A stretch of DNA of 64,000 bases from Streptomyces barringtoniae (lineage in GTDB: Bacteria > Actinomycetota > Actinomycetes > Streptomycetales > Streptomycetaceae): assembly GCF_020819595.1 (NCBI RefSeq), contig NZ_JAJHNP010000009.1:186001-250000 (forward strand), written 5' to 3'. Position 1 is the first letter of the stretch, and each line of letters starts with the position of its first letter. Shown one piece after another: positions 8,763-17,250 of this stretch. Position numbers and translations under genes: made by a program. Below the pieces are notes generated by a model, which saw nothing but the letters and a program-made list of their open reading frames with translations, was not told the DNA's origin and ran no database searches.

Positions 8763-9842
8763 ATGGGGGACAAGCACGACATACGCGACACGTCCGAGCA
8801 CTATCTGGACGGCTTCACCCGGACACTGTCCGAGGTTTCGGCCACCGGACGGCGGTTGACCAGGGAGGAGCTGAAGACCAGGCGGACCCTGGGCGAGCAG
8901 GCCGCCGAGGCCGGGCACGGACTGCGCGCGCTGATCGTGGCCCACCTGGCCGCCACCCGCGCCGCCTGGCCGTCCGTGCCCTGCTCGGCCGAGAGCGACC
9001 TGGCCACGCTGGCCGCCGTCGAGCAGGCGATCGACGCGTTCGCCGAGGGCTACGAACGCGCCCAGCGGCTCTCCGTACGCCGCGAGGAGGCCGCCCGCCG
9101 GGAGTTCATCGACGACCTGCTCTACGGCCGCAGTGACCTCGGCCGCCTCGCCGAGCGCGCCGAACGCTTCGGCCTGCACCTGTCCCGGGCGCACGCGGTG
9201 GCGGTCGCCGAGGGCCCGGCCGCCTATGTCGAGAGCGGGCCGGTCGCCCGCCGGGTCGAGGCCGCCGTGCTCGCCCGCTTCGACTCGCGCAGCATCCTGC
9301 TCACCACCAAGAACGGCCGGCTGCTGTGCATCGCGCCCGGCGACGAGGACGAGATCCTCGTCCACTTCGCCAAGCAGGCGTACGCGGCGACGGACGGCTG
9401 CCGGGTCGCCGTCGGCCGCCCGCAGCACGGCGCCGGCGGGGTCGTGCAGTCGTACGAGGAGGCCCTCGCCGCGCTGGAGATGGCCGCCCGGCTCGGCCTG
9501 ACCGGGCCGGTGCTGCGCGCCGCCGACCTCCTCGTCTACCCGGTGCTGACCCGGGACCGGCAGGCGCTGGTCGACCTGGTGTCCCACACCCTCGACCCGC
9601 TCACCAGGGCCCGCGGCGGGGCCGTACCCCTCCTGGACACGCTCAGCACGTACTTCGACTCCGGCTGCGTGGCCGCCGAGGCCGCCCGCCGGCTCTCCCT
9701 CAGCGTCCGCGCGCTCACCTACCGCCTGGAACGCATCCACAAGCTCACCGGCGCCGATCCCGCCGACCCGGCGCAGCGCTACATGCTCCAGACGGCCGTG
9801 ATCGGCGCCCGCCTGCTGGACTGGCCGAACCGGCCCCTGTGA
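8763..9842 (+). CDS. PucR/CdaR-type transcriptional regulator
   Basis: The 359-residue protein has an N-terminal helical region resembling the RsbRD-type sensor domain (about 10-115), a GGDEF-like middle domain common in PucR proteins, and a C-terminal helix-turn-helix (about 285-335, containing LLDTLSTYFDSG and SVRALTYRLERI). The start codon follows a purine-rich GGGGGACGGGGG stretch. It is divergent from the flotillin/DUF3686 gene pair, with TGCCGGAC-containing repeats in the intervening 288 bases, so it probably controls that pair and itself. The effector cannot be deduced. Confidence 0.85.
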   Translation: MGDKHDIRDTSEHYLDGFTRTLSEVSATGRRLTREELKTRRTLGEQAAEAGHGLRALIVAHLAATRAAWPSVPCSAESDLATLAAVEQAIDAFAEGYERAQRLSVRREEAARREFIDDLLYGRSDLGRLAERAERFGLHLSRAHAVAVAEGPAAYVESGPVARRVEAAVLARFDSRSILLTTKNGRLLCIAPGDEDEILVHFAKQAYAATDGCRVAVGRPQHGAGGVVQSYEEALAALEMAARLGLTGPVLRAADLLVYPVLTRDRQALVDLVSHTLDPLTRARGGAVPLLDTLSTYFDSGCVAAEAARRLSLSVRALTYRLERIHKLTGADPADPAQRYMLQTAVIGARLLDWPNRPL

Positions 9843-9861
9843 GCGGCGGCCCCGGCATGCC

Positions 9862-9889
9862 GAAAGTACTTGCATTTACGGAAAGTACT
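9862..9889 (+). promoter_or_regulatory. Direct-repeat operator around the -35 of the next operon
   Basis: GAAAGTACT occurs at 9862-9870 and 9881-9889 (19-base period, two helical turns) in a locally AT-rich stretch. TTGCAT at 9870-9875 and CATGCT at 9893-9898 are spaced 17 bases and could be the promoter, with the repeats flanking the -35. The second gene of the operon encodes a winged-helix protein that could bind here. Confidence 0.45.
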
Positions 9890-9964
9890 GTCCATGCTTA
9901 CGGTATCCACCGGGGCGGCCCGACCACCCGCCCCTCCAGGACAACCGCCCGCATGGAGGCACAC

Positions 9965-10444
9965 ATGACCAGCACGGGGGACCCGATGGACGCCCGGCAG
10001 GCACGGGACGCGCTCGCCGCCGCCTGCGCCGCACGCACCGCGGCGCGCAGGGCGAGCGAGGCCAACGAGCGGAGCAGGCCCCGGCGTTACGTCATCGGCC
10101 AGGGCCTGACCTTCGCGGCCGGCTTCACCGCGTTCGGGCTGGCCAACCTGATGCCGCGGTACGGGACATGGCTGACGCTCGCCGGACTGGCCTGCACGGT
10201 CGGCTTCTTCACGCTGGTCTGGATCGGCGCCCACCACGGAGGAGTGACGCGCTGGTTCAGCCGGGACTGCGGATCCCGGCGCCGGGCCTGGGAGCTCTGG
10301 GTGGCTCCCCTCCTCTCGCTCGCCGTCAGCGCGCTGGCCGCCATCCCGTACGGCGAGACGGGCTGGCTCATCGCCTTCGGCCTGACCACCGGCGCGGAAC
10401 ACCTGCTGCGCGCGTTCCGGCAGCAGCGGGTCGGCACCGCATGA
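9965..10444 (+). CDS. Small integral membrane protein co-transcribed with a winged-helix regulator
   Basis: The 159-residue protein starts at the ATG at 9965, six bases after GGAGG. A charged N-terminal helix (about 1-45, rich in Ala and Arg) precedes four hydrophobic segments, at about 48-68, 72-92, 110-128 and 130-145. The stop codon overlaps the start of the next gene as ATGA, so the two are translationally coupled. Membrane protein plus MarR/PadR-like regulator pairs are common in Streptomyces; the membrane partner is uncharacterised. Confidence 0.8.
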   Translation: MTSTGDPMDARQARDALAAACAARTAARRASEANERSRPRRYVIGQGLTFAAGFTAFGLANLMPRYGTWLTLAGLACTVGFFTLVWIGAHHGGVTRWFSRDCGSRRRAWELWVAPLLSLAVSALAAIPYGETGWLIAFGLTTGAEHLLRAFRQQRVGTA

Positions 10445-10797
10445 CCGGCCCCACGGGCGGCGCGCCCCCCGCTCTCGACCGCGAACTGCACCACCCGACC
10501 CGGCTGGCCCTCGCCGCCTACCTCTCGGCGTGCGGCGAGGCGGAGTTCGCCGTCCTGCGGGACTACTGCCAGGTCTCCGACTCCACGCTGAGCAAGACCC
10601 TCTCCGCGCTGGAGAAGACCGGCTACGTCGGCATCCGCAAGGGCCACCTCGGCAAGCGCCCGCGCACCTGGGCCGCGCTCACGCTCACCGGCCGCAGGGC
10701 GCTCGCCCGCCATCTGGCCGCGCTGGAGGAGATCGCGGCGACGGCCCGGCGCGCCGCGGGTGCCGGTACGGGCACGGAGGAGACCCCCGGCGGCTGA
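10441..10797 (+). CDS. Winged-helix (MarR/HTH_34-like) transcriptional regulator
   Basis: The 118-residue protein is little more than one winged helix-turn-helix: LALAAYLSACGEAEF, then the recognition helix region VSDSTLSKTLSALEKTGYV at about 37-55 and the wing KGHLGKRPRTWAALTLTG. It overlaps the preceding gene by four bases. It probably regulates its own operon through the GAAAGTACT repeats upstream, an inference from position and AT-rich symmetry. Confidence 0.85.
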   Translation: MTGPTGGAPPALDRELHHPTRLALAAYLSACGEAEFAVLRDYCQVSDSTLSKTLSALEKTGYVGIRKGHLGKRPRTWAALTLTGRRALARHLAALEEIAATARRAAGAGTGTEETPGG

Positions 10798-10815
10798 GGT
10801 ACCGCACCCTGATGC

Positions 10816-11763
10816 CTACTCCTCGTCGATCGTGCGCACCGGGGTCGCGCGCCCCGGCTCCGGCAGCTCGGCCAGCTCCGCCCGGACCAGCAGGACGTCA
10901 CCGATGAAGAGGTCGTACACGACGATCCCGGCCACACCACCGATCAGCGGCCCGACGATGGGGATCCACCAGTAGCCGCTGTACACGCCGGACACGCTGC
11001 CCGGGAAGGCGAGGCTGCCCCAGCCCTCCGCATAGGTGAGCAGCCGCGGCCCGAAGTCACGGGCCGGGTTGATGGCATAGCCCGCGTTGGCGCCGTAGGA
11101 CAGGCCGATGGCGGCGACGACGAAGCCGACGATCAGCGGGCCGAGGTTGGCCTTCACGGCCTGGTTGCGCAGGTCGAGGACGGCGGCGATCAGCATCAGC
11201 AGGAACGCCGTACCGACGATCTGGTCGATGAGCGGTCCCCAGATCCCGCCGTGGTAGTAGGCCGCCGGGAAGGTGGCGAAGATCGAGAAGGTGGCGTTCG
11301 TGTGCCCGTTCACCTTCGGCGCGGGCGAGACGGCGTCGTACGCGTTGATGGCCTGGTGGTACACGAGGTAGACCAGCGCGGCGCCGGTGAGCGCGCCGGC
11401 CACCTGCGAGAACCAGTACGGCAGGACCTTGGCCCAGGAGAATCCGCGGCGCACCGCCATGGCCAGGGTCACCGCCGGGTTGATGTGGGCACCGCTGACG
11501 CCGCCGGCCACGTACACGCCGAAGACGACCGCGAACGCCCAGCCCCAGGCGATCAGCAGCCAGTCGCCGGCCGCCAGGAAGATCGTGGTGGGCGTCGCCG
11601 CACGGCCGGAACCGGGCAGCGCGGCGACCGCCGTCGCGACCACACCGCAGCCGAAGGAGATGAGCACGAACGTCCCGAGGAACTCGGCGAGGCACTCGCC
11701 CAGCAGTCCGCCCCGGGCTCTGAGCCGGGACGGCTTGACGATCGCGGGGATTTCGACAGCCAC
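10816..11763 (-). CDS. MIP-family channel, aquaglyceroporin type
   Basis: The chosen start is the GTG at 11763, behind AAGGGGG; upstream in-frame codons lack a ribosome binding site. The 315-residue protein has six membrane segments and the two half-helix motifs NPAVT (about residue 94) and NPARD (about 231). Asp directly after the second NPA is the signature of glycerol facilitators rather than pure water channels. No glycerol kinase or dehydrogenase lies beside it, so it is a solitary copy rather than part of a glp operon. Confidence 0.9.
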   Translation of the reverse strand: MAVEIPAIVKPSRLRARGGLLGECLAEFLGTFVLISFGCGVVATAVAALPGSGRAATPTTIFLAAGDWLLIAWGWAFAVVFGVYVAGGVSGAHINPAVTLAMAVRRGFSWAKVLPYWFSQVAGALTGAALVYLVYHQAINAYDAVSPAPKVNGHTNATFSIFATFPAAYYHGGIWGPLIDQIVGTAFLLMLIAAVLDLRNQAVKANLGPLIVGFVVAAIGLSYGANAGYAINPARDFGPRLLTYAEGWGSLAFPGSVSGVYSGYWWIPIVGPLIGGVAGIVVYDLFIGDVLLVRAELAELPEPGRATPVRTIDEE

Positions 11764-11790
11764 GGAGGCCCCCTTGAAGAGAGCAATACG

Positions 11791-11810
11791 GCCAACATCA
11801 CCATATTGGC
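11791..11810 (-). promoter_or_regulatory. Inverted repeat GCCAA-N10-TTGGC upstream of the MIP channel gene
   Basis: A locally AT-rich 20-base element with 5-bp arms lies 27 bases upstream of the GTG start. It is a possible operator, supported only by symmetry and composition. Confidence 0.3.
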
Positions 11811-11866
11811 GCACAAAGCCCCGCACCGCAGGGTGACAGTGCTCCGTCAGCCTCAGGGCCCCCGGC

Positions 11867-12532
11867 TCAGCTGTCGAGGTCGTCGGCGAAGTGCCGGAAC
11901 CCGTGCCGGTCCCGGTGCATGCCCCACAGCGTCTCCGCCAGCACCTCCGGATCCTTGCGGGCGTGCCCCGGAGTGATCGCCCCCGGGATCACCAGCTGCG
12001 CGACATGGATACCCTCGCCGGCCAGCCGCTCGTGCAGCAGATGGCCGTACGCGCTCTCCGCTGCGAACGCGATGGACGTCCCGGCCCGTTCGGTGTGCGG
12101 TACGACGGCGGTCCCGCCGTTGACGAAGAGGATCGTGCCGCGCCCCAGCCTGCGCATCCCCGGCAGCACCTGCTGCACGGCGGCGACGGGGCCGTACACG
12201 GAGAACTCGATGGGCCCGACCAGATCCCGGTACCGGGTCTCCAGCACGGGCCGCATGAAGTCCCGGTGCGGCACCGGGCTGTACTGCAGCACCTCGACGG
12301 TGCCGATCTCGTCGGCCGCCCGCCGCAGAGCCGCGGACAGCTCCTCCGGCCTGCGCACGTCGGCGACGAACCCCCGGGCCGTCACCCCACTGCCCTCGAG
12401 GTCGCGCACCAGCGCGTCGAGCCGGTCCCGTTCCCGGGCGAAGAGGGCCACCGCGAAACCCTCCCGCCCGAACCGCCGCGCGACGGCGGCCCCGAGCCCG
12501 GGCCCGGCGCCCACAATGGCGATGCTGCTCAT
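11867..12532 (-). CDS. Short-chain dehydrogenase-like protein with degenerate active site
   Basis: The 221-residue protein has a Rossmann nucleotide-binding start (IVGAGPGLG at residues 6-14) and an SDR-like FVADVRRPEEL segment. The region that should carry the catalytic YxxxK reads IAFAAESAYGH, so Tyr is replaced by Phe and the Lys is missing. Oxidoreductase activity is therefore doubtful; a regulatory NAD(P)-binding role is possible. ATG codons at 12532 and 12541 are both possible starts, and neither has a strong ribosome binding site; 12532 fits the domain best. Confidence 0.75.
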   Translation of the reverse strand: MSSIAIVGAGPGLGAAVARRFGREGFAVALFARERDRLDALVRDLEGSGVTARGFVADVRRPEELSAALRRAADEIGTVEVLQYSPVPHRDFMRPVLETRYRDLVGPIEFSVYGPVAAVQQVLPGMRRLGRGTILFVNGGTAVVPHTERAGTSIAFAAESAYGHLLHERLAGEGIHVAQLVIPGAITPGHARKDPEVLAETLWGMHRDRHGFRHFADDLDS

Positions 12533-12632
12533 GCCGACCATCCGTACCGCACCCGGCACCACCCCACACACGCGCGGAACTCCCTTCCCTGGCGGGACCA
12601 CGCGGGGGCGGACGGGAATTCGACGACAGGCC

Positions 12633-13331
12633 CTAGACGGCCTCGAGCTCGACCGCCTGAGCGTGGGGCCCGCGGAGCCGTTCCACCTGTACGGCCGTGA
12701 CGGCCCGTACGGCGAGGGCGCCGGCGATCGCGGCGCCCACCACGGCGGCGTCGCACACGAGCAGCGGCCACACCTCGCCGTAGGCGCGCCCGATGATCTC
12801 GTCCGTGGAGTCGCGGTACACGACCCCCACCCCGCCGAGCGTCCCCAGCAGCCACAGCGCCCACCACACGTTGACCGATCCGGGCAGCCGCCGTCCGGGA
12901 GCGCTGCAGCGGAAGGCGTCGACGACGATCCCGCGCGGTATCCACAGATTGAACACGGGCAGGACCCACCCGAGATACACCCAGAACCCCAGGTACTTCG
13001 GCGTTTCCCCCGACAGCGCCCGCGCGTTGTCCCGCAGCCGCCACAGCCAGGACAGGTACAGCAGCGCACAGACCAGGGCGAGCCCGGCCCCCGCCGAGGT
13101 CACCCAGTGGTACGAGTCCTCCAGGGAGTTGAGCGGCCGGTGCACCCCGTTCCCCTGGTCCGGGGGCCCGTCGCCCGGCTCCCCCGCGACGGCGAGCCGC
13201 ACCTCCCACACCCCGCGCACGAGCCAGGCGAGCCCGGCGAGCAGCAGTCCCCCGACAGCCAGCCGCCCGGCCACCTGCACCGGCCGGTACGCCGGCCGGT
13301 GGGCGGTGAACTGATCTTCCACTTCGGTCAT
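12633..13331 (-). CDS. DUF4328 membrane protein
   Basis: The 232-residue protein has about five hydrophobic segments and the family hallmark LPVFNLWIPRGIVVDAF near residue 130, found in DUF4328 proteins. The start at 13331 has AGGA about 8 bases upstream. Function is unknown. It is divergent from the cytochrome oxidase gene. Confidence 0.8.
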   Translation of the reverse strand: MTEVEDQFTAHRPAYRPVQVAGRLAVGGLLLAGLAWLVRGVWEVRLAVAGEPGDGPPDQGNGVHRPLNSLEDSYHWVTSAGAGLALVCALLYLSWLWRLRDNARALSGETPKYLGFWVYLGWVLPVFNLWIPRGIVVDAFRCSAPGRRLPGSVNVWWALWLLGTLGGVGVVYRDSTDEIIGRAYGEVWPLLVCDAAVVGAAIAGALAVRAVTAVQVERLRGPHAQAVELEAV

Positions 13332-13523
13332 CCCGCCATCCTGTCGTACGAAAGCCGCAGGCCACCAGAGGCCTCGGGCAAGGGTCGCCGCTACGCCGTC
13401 CGGGTGCATCCGTCACGCGGTTGGCCGCGCGTCGGGCGGCGCGTGCCCGGTCCCACGGCAAAGGATGGCCAGTAGCCGACGTATGGCGTGCGCGGACCGC
13501 GAGCATCAGGAGACAGACGACTT

Positions 13524-15242
13524 GTGAGCATCCTCAACGAACCCCATGGTGCCGCCGCAGCCGAGGACGCCTACGAGAGCGAGGTGCCGGTCAGGGGCAG
13601 GCAGCCCGGCAATGTCGTGGTGAAGTGGATGACGACCACCGACCACAAGACGATCGGCACGCTGTATCTGGTGACGTCGTTCGCGTTCTTCCTGATCGGT
13701 GGCGTGATGGCGCTCATCATGCGCGCCGAGCTGGCCCGGCCGGGCCTGCAGATCGTCTCCAAGGAGCAGTTCAACCAGCTGTTCACGATGCACGGCACCG
13801 TGATGCTGCTGATGTTCGCGACGCCGCTGTTCGCCGGTTTCACCAACTGGATCATGCCGCTGCAGATCGGCGCACCCGACGTGGCGTTCCCACGGCTGAA
13901 CATGTTCGCCTACTGGCTGTACCTGTTCGGCTCGACCATCGCGGTGGGCGGCTTCCTCACCCCTGACGGCGCCGCCGACTTCGGCTGGTTCGCCTACGCC
14001 CCGCTCCACGGCGAGGTGTACTCGCCCGGTGTCGGCGCGGATCTGTGGATCATGGGTCTGGCCTTCTCCGGTTTCGGCACCATTCTCGGCTCGGTCAACT
14101 TCATCACCACGATCATCTGCATGCGCGCTCCGGGCATCACCATGTTCCGCATGCCGATCTTCGTGTGGAACGTGCTGCTGACCGCCGTCCTGGTCCTGCT
14201 CGCCTTTCCGGTGCTGGCCGCCGCCCTGTTCGCCATCGAGGTGGACCGCCAGTTCGGGGCGCACATCTACGACTCCGCCAATGGCGGCGCGCTGCTGTGG
14301 CAGCACCTCTTCTGGTTCTTCGGCCATCCCGAGGTGTACATCATCGCGCTGCCGTTCTTCGGCATCATCAGCGAGATCATCCCGGTGTTCTCCCGCAAGC
14401 CCATGTTCGGATACATGGGCCTGATCGCCGCGACCATCTCCATCGCCGGCCTGTCCGTCACCGTGTGGGCCCACCACATGTACGTCACCGGCGGGGTGCT
14501 GCTGCCCTTCTTCTCCTTCATGACCTTCCTGATCGCCGTACCGACCGGCGTGAAGTTCTTCAACTGGATCGGCACGATGTGGAAGGGCAGTCTGTCCTTC
14601 GAGACCCCGATGCTCTGGGCGGCGGGCTTCCTCGTCACGTTCCTCTTCGGTGGCCTGACCGGTGTCATCCTGGCCTCACCGCCGATGGACTTCCACGTCT
14701 CGGACTCGTACTTCGTGGTGGCCCACTTCCACTACGTGGTCTTCGGTACGGTCGTGTTCGCGATGTTCGCCGGCTTCCACTTCTGGTGGCCGAAGTTCAC
14801 CGGCAAGATGCTGGACGAGCGCCTCGGCAAGATCACCTTCTGGACGCTGTTCGTCGGCTTCCACACCACCTTCCTGGTCCAGCACTGGCTGGGCGCCGAG
14901 GGCATGCCGCGCCGCTACGCCGACTACCTGGCCGCCGACGGCTTCACGGCCCTGAACACCCTCTCCACCATCGGCTCGTTCCTGCTCGGCCTGTCGATGC
15001 TGCCGTTCCTCTACAACGTCTGGAAGACGGCCAAGTACGGCAAGCCGGTCGCCGTCGACGACCCCTGGGGCTACGGCCGCTCCCTGGAGTGGGCGACCTC
15101 CTGCCCGCCGCCGCGGCACAACTTCGTCACCCTGCCCCGCATCCGCAGCGAGTCCCCGGCGTTCGACCTGCACCACCCCGACATCGCGATGCAGGAGCAC
15201 GAGCGCCCGGTCCCGGCGCGGCCCGACCGAGGACAGGGGTGA
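13524..15242 (+). CDS. ctaD: Cytochrome c oxidase subunit I (isolated copy)
   Basis: The start is the GTG at 13524, with AGGAGA about 11 bases upstream. The 572-residue, twelve-helix protein carries all metal ligands: His90 (low-spin heme), His268 in HPEVY (CuB, with the Tyr cross-link partner), His317-His318 (CuB) and His401/His403 (heme a3 and heme a). It should catalyse oxygen reduction with proton pumping as part of an aa3 oxidase. Neither subunit II, subunit III nor bc1 genes lie nearby, whereas the main Streptomyces oxidase genes are normally clustered, so this may be a second copy. Its stop overlaps the next start as GTGA. Confidence 0.93.
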   Translation: MSILNEPHGAAAAEDAYESEVPVRGRQPGNVVVKWMTTTDHKTIGTLYLVTSFAFFLIGGVMALIMRAELARPGLQIVSKEQFNQLFTMHGTVMLLMFATPLFAGFTNWIMPLQIGAPDVAFPRLNMFAYWLYLFGSTIAVGGFLTPDGAADFGWFAYAPLHGEVYSPGVGADLWIMGLAFSGFGTILGSVNFITTIICMRAPGITMFRMPIFVWNVLLTAVLVLLAFPVLAAALFAIEVDRQFGAHIYDSANGGALLWQHLFWFFGHPEVYIIALPFFGIISEIIPVFSRKPMFGYMGLIAATISIAGLSVTVWAHHMYVTGGVLLPFFSFMTFLIAVPTGVKFFNWIGTMWKGSLSFETPMLWAAGFLVTFLFGGLTGVILASPPMDFHVSDSYFVVAHFHYVVFGTVVFAMFAGFHFWWPKFTGKMLDERLGKITFWTLFVGFHTTFLVQHWLGAEGMPRRYADYLAADGFTALNTLSTIGSFLLGLSMLPFLYNVWKTAKYGKPVAVDDPWGYGRSLEWATSCPPPRHNFVTLPRIRSESPAFDLHHPDIAMQEHERPVPARPDRGQG

Positions 15243-15583
15243 GCGGTCCGCCGAGGCAGGGCGCCGACGACGCGCTCGCCAACGAGGTCGAGGGATACCT
15301 GCTCTGGCAGGCCCGCATCGCCGAGGCGGAGCAGCGCGCACGGGAGTTCACCGGGCCCCTGGAGTGGCTGACGACGGCGCAGCGCGAGGAGATCGAACAC
15401 CGCTACGTCGCCGACAGCCTGGCCCGCTCCCGGACCGACCTGGAACGCATCGCGGCCCGCTGCAGGTCGCTGCGCGCCGAGTACGAACACCGCTACCAGG
15501 AACTCAGACGCCGCTGCGTGGCCCTGACCCTCGCGGTGTGCGCGAGCTGCACGGCCCTGGCGACGCTGTTCCTGCTCCTGTGA
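15239..15583 (+). CDS. Tail-anchored helical protein coupled to ctaD
   Basis: The 114-residue protein begins at a GTG overlapping the ctaD stop (GTGA), with AGGACAGG upstream. Residues 1-90 form a charged helical, probably coiled-coil, domain (EQRAREFTGPLEWLTTAQRE, then RSRTDLERIAARCRSLRAEY). Residues about 95-114 form one C-terminal membrane segment. Tight coupling suggests an assembly or regulatory partner of this oxidase subunit. I do not recognise a family. Confidence 0.75.
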   Translation: MSGPPRQGADDALANEVEGYLLWQARIAEAEQRAREFTGPLEWLTTAQREEIEHRYVADSLARSRTDLERIAARCRSLRAEYEHRYQELRRRCVALTLAVCASCTALATLFLLL

Positions 15584-15587
15584 CCCG

Positions 15588-16274
15588 TCAGGCCATCCAG
15601 AAGAACACCGCCGTCATCCGCTTGTCCTCCAGCTCCTTGCCGCAGTAACCCGTCGCGCTGTGCACGAGGTTGGCGTTGTAGAGGAGGAGGCGGTTGTACT
15701 TGTGGGGGACGCGGACGTCCTCCTCGAAGTGGTCGGCGGGGACGAACCTCGTGCCGAGGGCCTCGACCAGGTTGTTGTGCGGGGCCTGGACGATGTTGCC
15801 GCCGAGCCGGCCGCCGGGCAGTGACTGACGGTAGAAGGCGGTGCCGCAGTCCTTGTGGACACGGGGGTTCAGGTACAGCACGGCGGCGTACCGGCACAGC
15901 GCGCGGGAGTCGGTGTGCGGGCGGGGCTCGCTCTCGCCCTCGCCGACCACCTGGACGCAGTTGTGGTTGAGGGTGCCGCCGCCGGGCGCCTGCTGCACCC
16001 ACAGCTTCTTCGCGCCGGTGGCCTTCTTCACCAGGTTCTCGACGCGGGCGAGTTCACCGGGCTCCAGGCCGGGCATGGCGCGCAGGCCGGGCCAGGTCTC
16101 GGAGGTGTACGGGTAGCCCTCGACCCAGTCGTCCTTGGCCAGACACCGCTCCCGTACGGCGTCCACCTCGGGCAGGACGTCGTCGAGGACCCAGTAGTCG
16201 CGGCCCTTGGTGGGCTTGCGGTACGGCAGGACGGGAAGGGCGGCGGGCATGCGGGGCGGTGGCTGTGGGGGCAT
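15588..16274 (-). CDS. DUF6445 protein, 2-oxoglutarate/Fe(II) oxygenase-like fold
   Basis: The 228-residue protein carries a likely Fe(II) facial triad: His-x-Asp in EPRPHTDSRA (about residues 118-122) and a distal His in NANLVHSATGY (about 207), followed by a basic residue in KRMTAVFFW that could bind a co-substrate carboxylate. These fit DUF6445/2OG oxygenase-like proteins. Its stop is 4 bases from that of the convergent upstream gene. Starts at 16274 and 16250 are both possible; no ribosome binding site distinguishes them. Substrate unknown. Confidence 0.75.
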   Translation of the reverse strand: MPPQPPPRMPAALPVLPYRKPTKGRDYWVLDDVLPEVDAVRERCLAKDDWVEGYPYTSETWPGLRAMPGLEPGELARVENLVKKATGAKKLWVQQAPGGGTLNHNCVQVVGEGESEPRPHTDSRALCRYAAVLYLNPRVHKDCGTAFYRQSLPGGRLGGNIVQAPHNNLVEALGTRFVPADHFEEDVRVPHKYNRLLLYNANLVHSATGYCGKELEDKRMTAVFFWMA

Positions 16275-16461
16275 GCGGGGAATCTATGCCGGGGTTCCCT
16301 CTCGCCGCTCCCGAGGAATGGTCAACTCTTCTTTACCCGCGGCAAAATACAAATCTTTACCTGCCGCACCGATACGAACCGCCTCCGCGTCCGTACTGCT
16401 GTGCGTCCGAACCGCCCCGTGCCGTCAGCGTGGGCGGATCCACGACCGGGCAGGAGGCACG

Positions 16462-17250
16462 GTGCGCTTTTCGCGGAACGCGACGGGAACCCTCTTCGTG
16501 GGCGGTGCGATGGCCGTGACCCTCGCGGCACTCGCCTACCCGAGCATGCTCGGGCTGACCAAGGCGACCACCGCGCAGGACCGCGTCATCGCCAACACCC
16601 AGTGGGGGCCGCTCACCGAGCAGGACCGGGACTTCGTGGTGAAGGTGCGGGCCGCCGGTCTGTGGGAGTACCCGGTGGGGCAGATAGGGCTGCAGAAGGG
16701 CACCACACCGGGGGTCCTCACGGCCAGCAAGCACCTGGTCGACGGGCACGCGGCGCTGGACACCACCTGCCGCAAGATCGCACCGATGCTGAACATCACG
16801 CTGCCCAACCTGCCCAGTCCCCAGCAGCAGGGTTTCGTCAGCCAGTTGAAGGCGGACAGCGGGAAGAAGTTCGACAGCGACTTCGCCAACATCCTGCGGA
16901 TGACGCACGGCGCGATCTTCAACACCATCTCGAAGATCCGCTCCACCACCAAGAACTCGCTGGTGCGCGCCCTCGCCGACCAGGCCAACGACACCGTGCT
17001 GGACCATATGACGGTGATGGAGAAGACCGGTCTGGTCGACTTCGACCAGACCATCTTCCAGCAGACCACCCCGCCCAAGCTGCCCAACTCCGACCTGACC
17101 CCGCCACCCCCGGCCGCCGGTCAGCCGGAGGTGGTGCTCACGCCGCCGCCGAACCCCACCTCGACGCCCGTCGACCTCAGCGGGCTGACCGGCGGCAGCG
17201 GCGGCGTGGGCGCGAGTCCGGGGGCGAGCCCCGGCCCGACCGCGGGTTAG
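16462..17250 (+). CDS. Exported DUF4142 (ferritin-like helical) protein
   Basis: The GTG start at 16462 follows a GGAGG site. The 262-residue protein has an N-terminal signal or anchor segment (about 10-30), a four-helix DUF4142 domain (about 40-195, with TEQDRDFVVKVRAAGLWE at its start) and a Pro/Gly/Ser-rich C-terminal tail. DUF4142 proteins are small exported helical proteins of unclear role. The stop codon overlaps the stop of the convergent glucosidase gene by three bases. The 187-base upstream region is unusually AT-rich and contains a TCTTTACC repeat 24 bases apart (16330 and 16354). Confidence 0.8.
   Translation: MRFSRNATGTLFVGGAMAVTLAALAYPSMLGLTKATTAQDRVIANTQWGPLTEQDRDFVVKVRAAGLWEYPVGQIGLQKGTTPGVLTASKHLVDGHAALDTTCRKIAPMLNITLPNLPSPQQQGFVSQLKADSGKKFDSDFANILRMTHGAIFNTISKIRSTTKNSLVRALADQANDTVLDHMTVMEKTGLVDFDQTIFQQTTPPKLPNSDLTPPPPAAGQPEVVLTPPPNPTSTPVDLSGLTGGSGGVGASPGASPGPTAG

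Noticed and set aside
6285..9842. Defence-island reading of the flotillin/ATPase/PucR set
   Set aside because: No nuclease, protease or other effector is visible and neighbours are housekeeping; a membrane-stress role is more economical.
11867..13069. SDR gene extended to 400 codons from an upstream start
   Set aside because: The extension is antisense-frame sequence over the DUF4328 gene, Cys/Arg/Ser-rich and without homology; the Rossmann start fits 12532.
16330..16361. Iteron-like TCTTTACC repeat upstream of the DUF4142 gene
   Set aside because: Only two copies of 8 bases; not enough for an operator or origin claim, so it is mentioned only in the gene entry.
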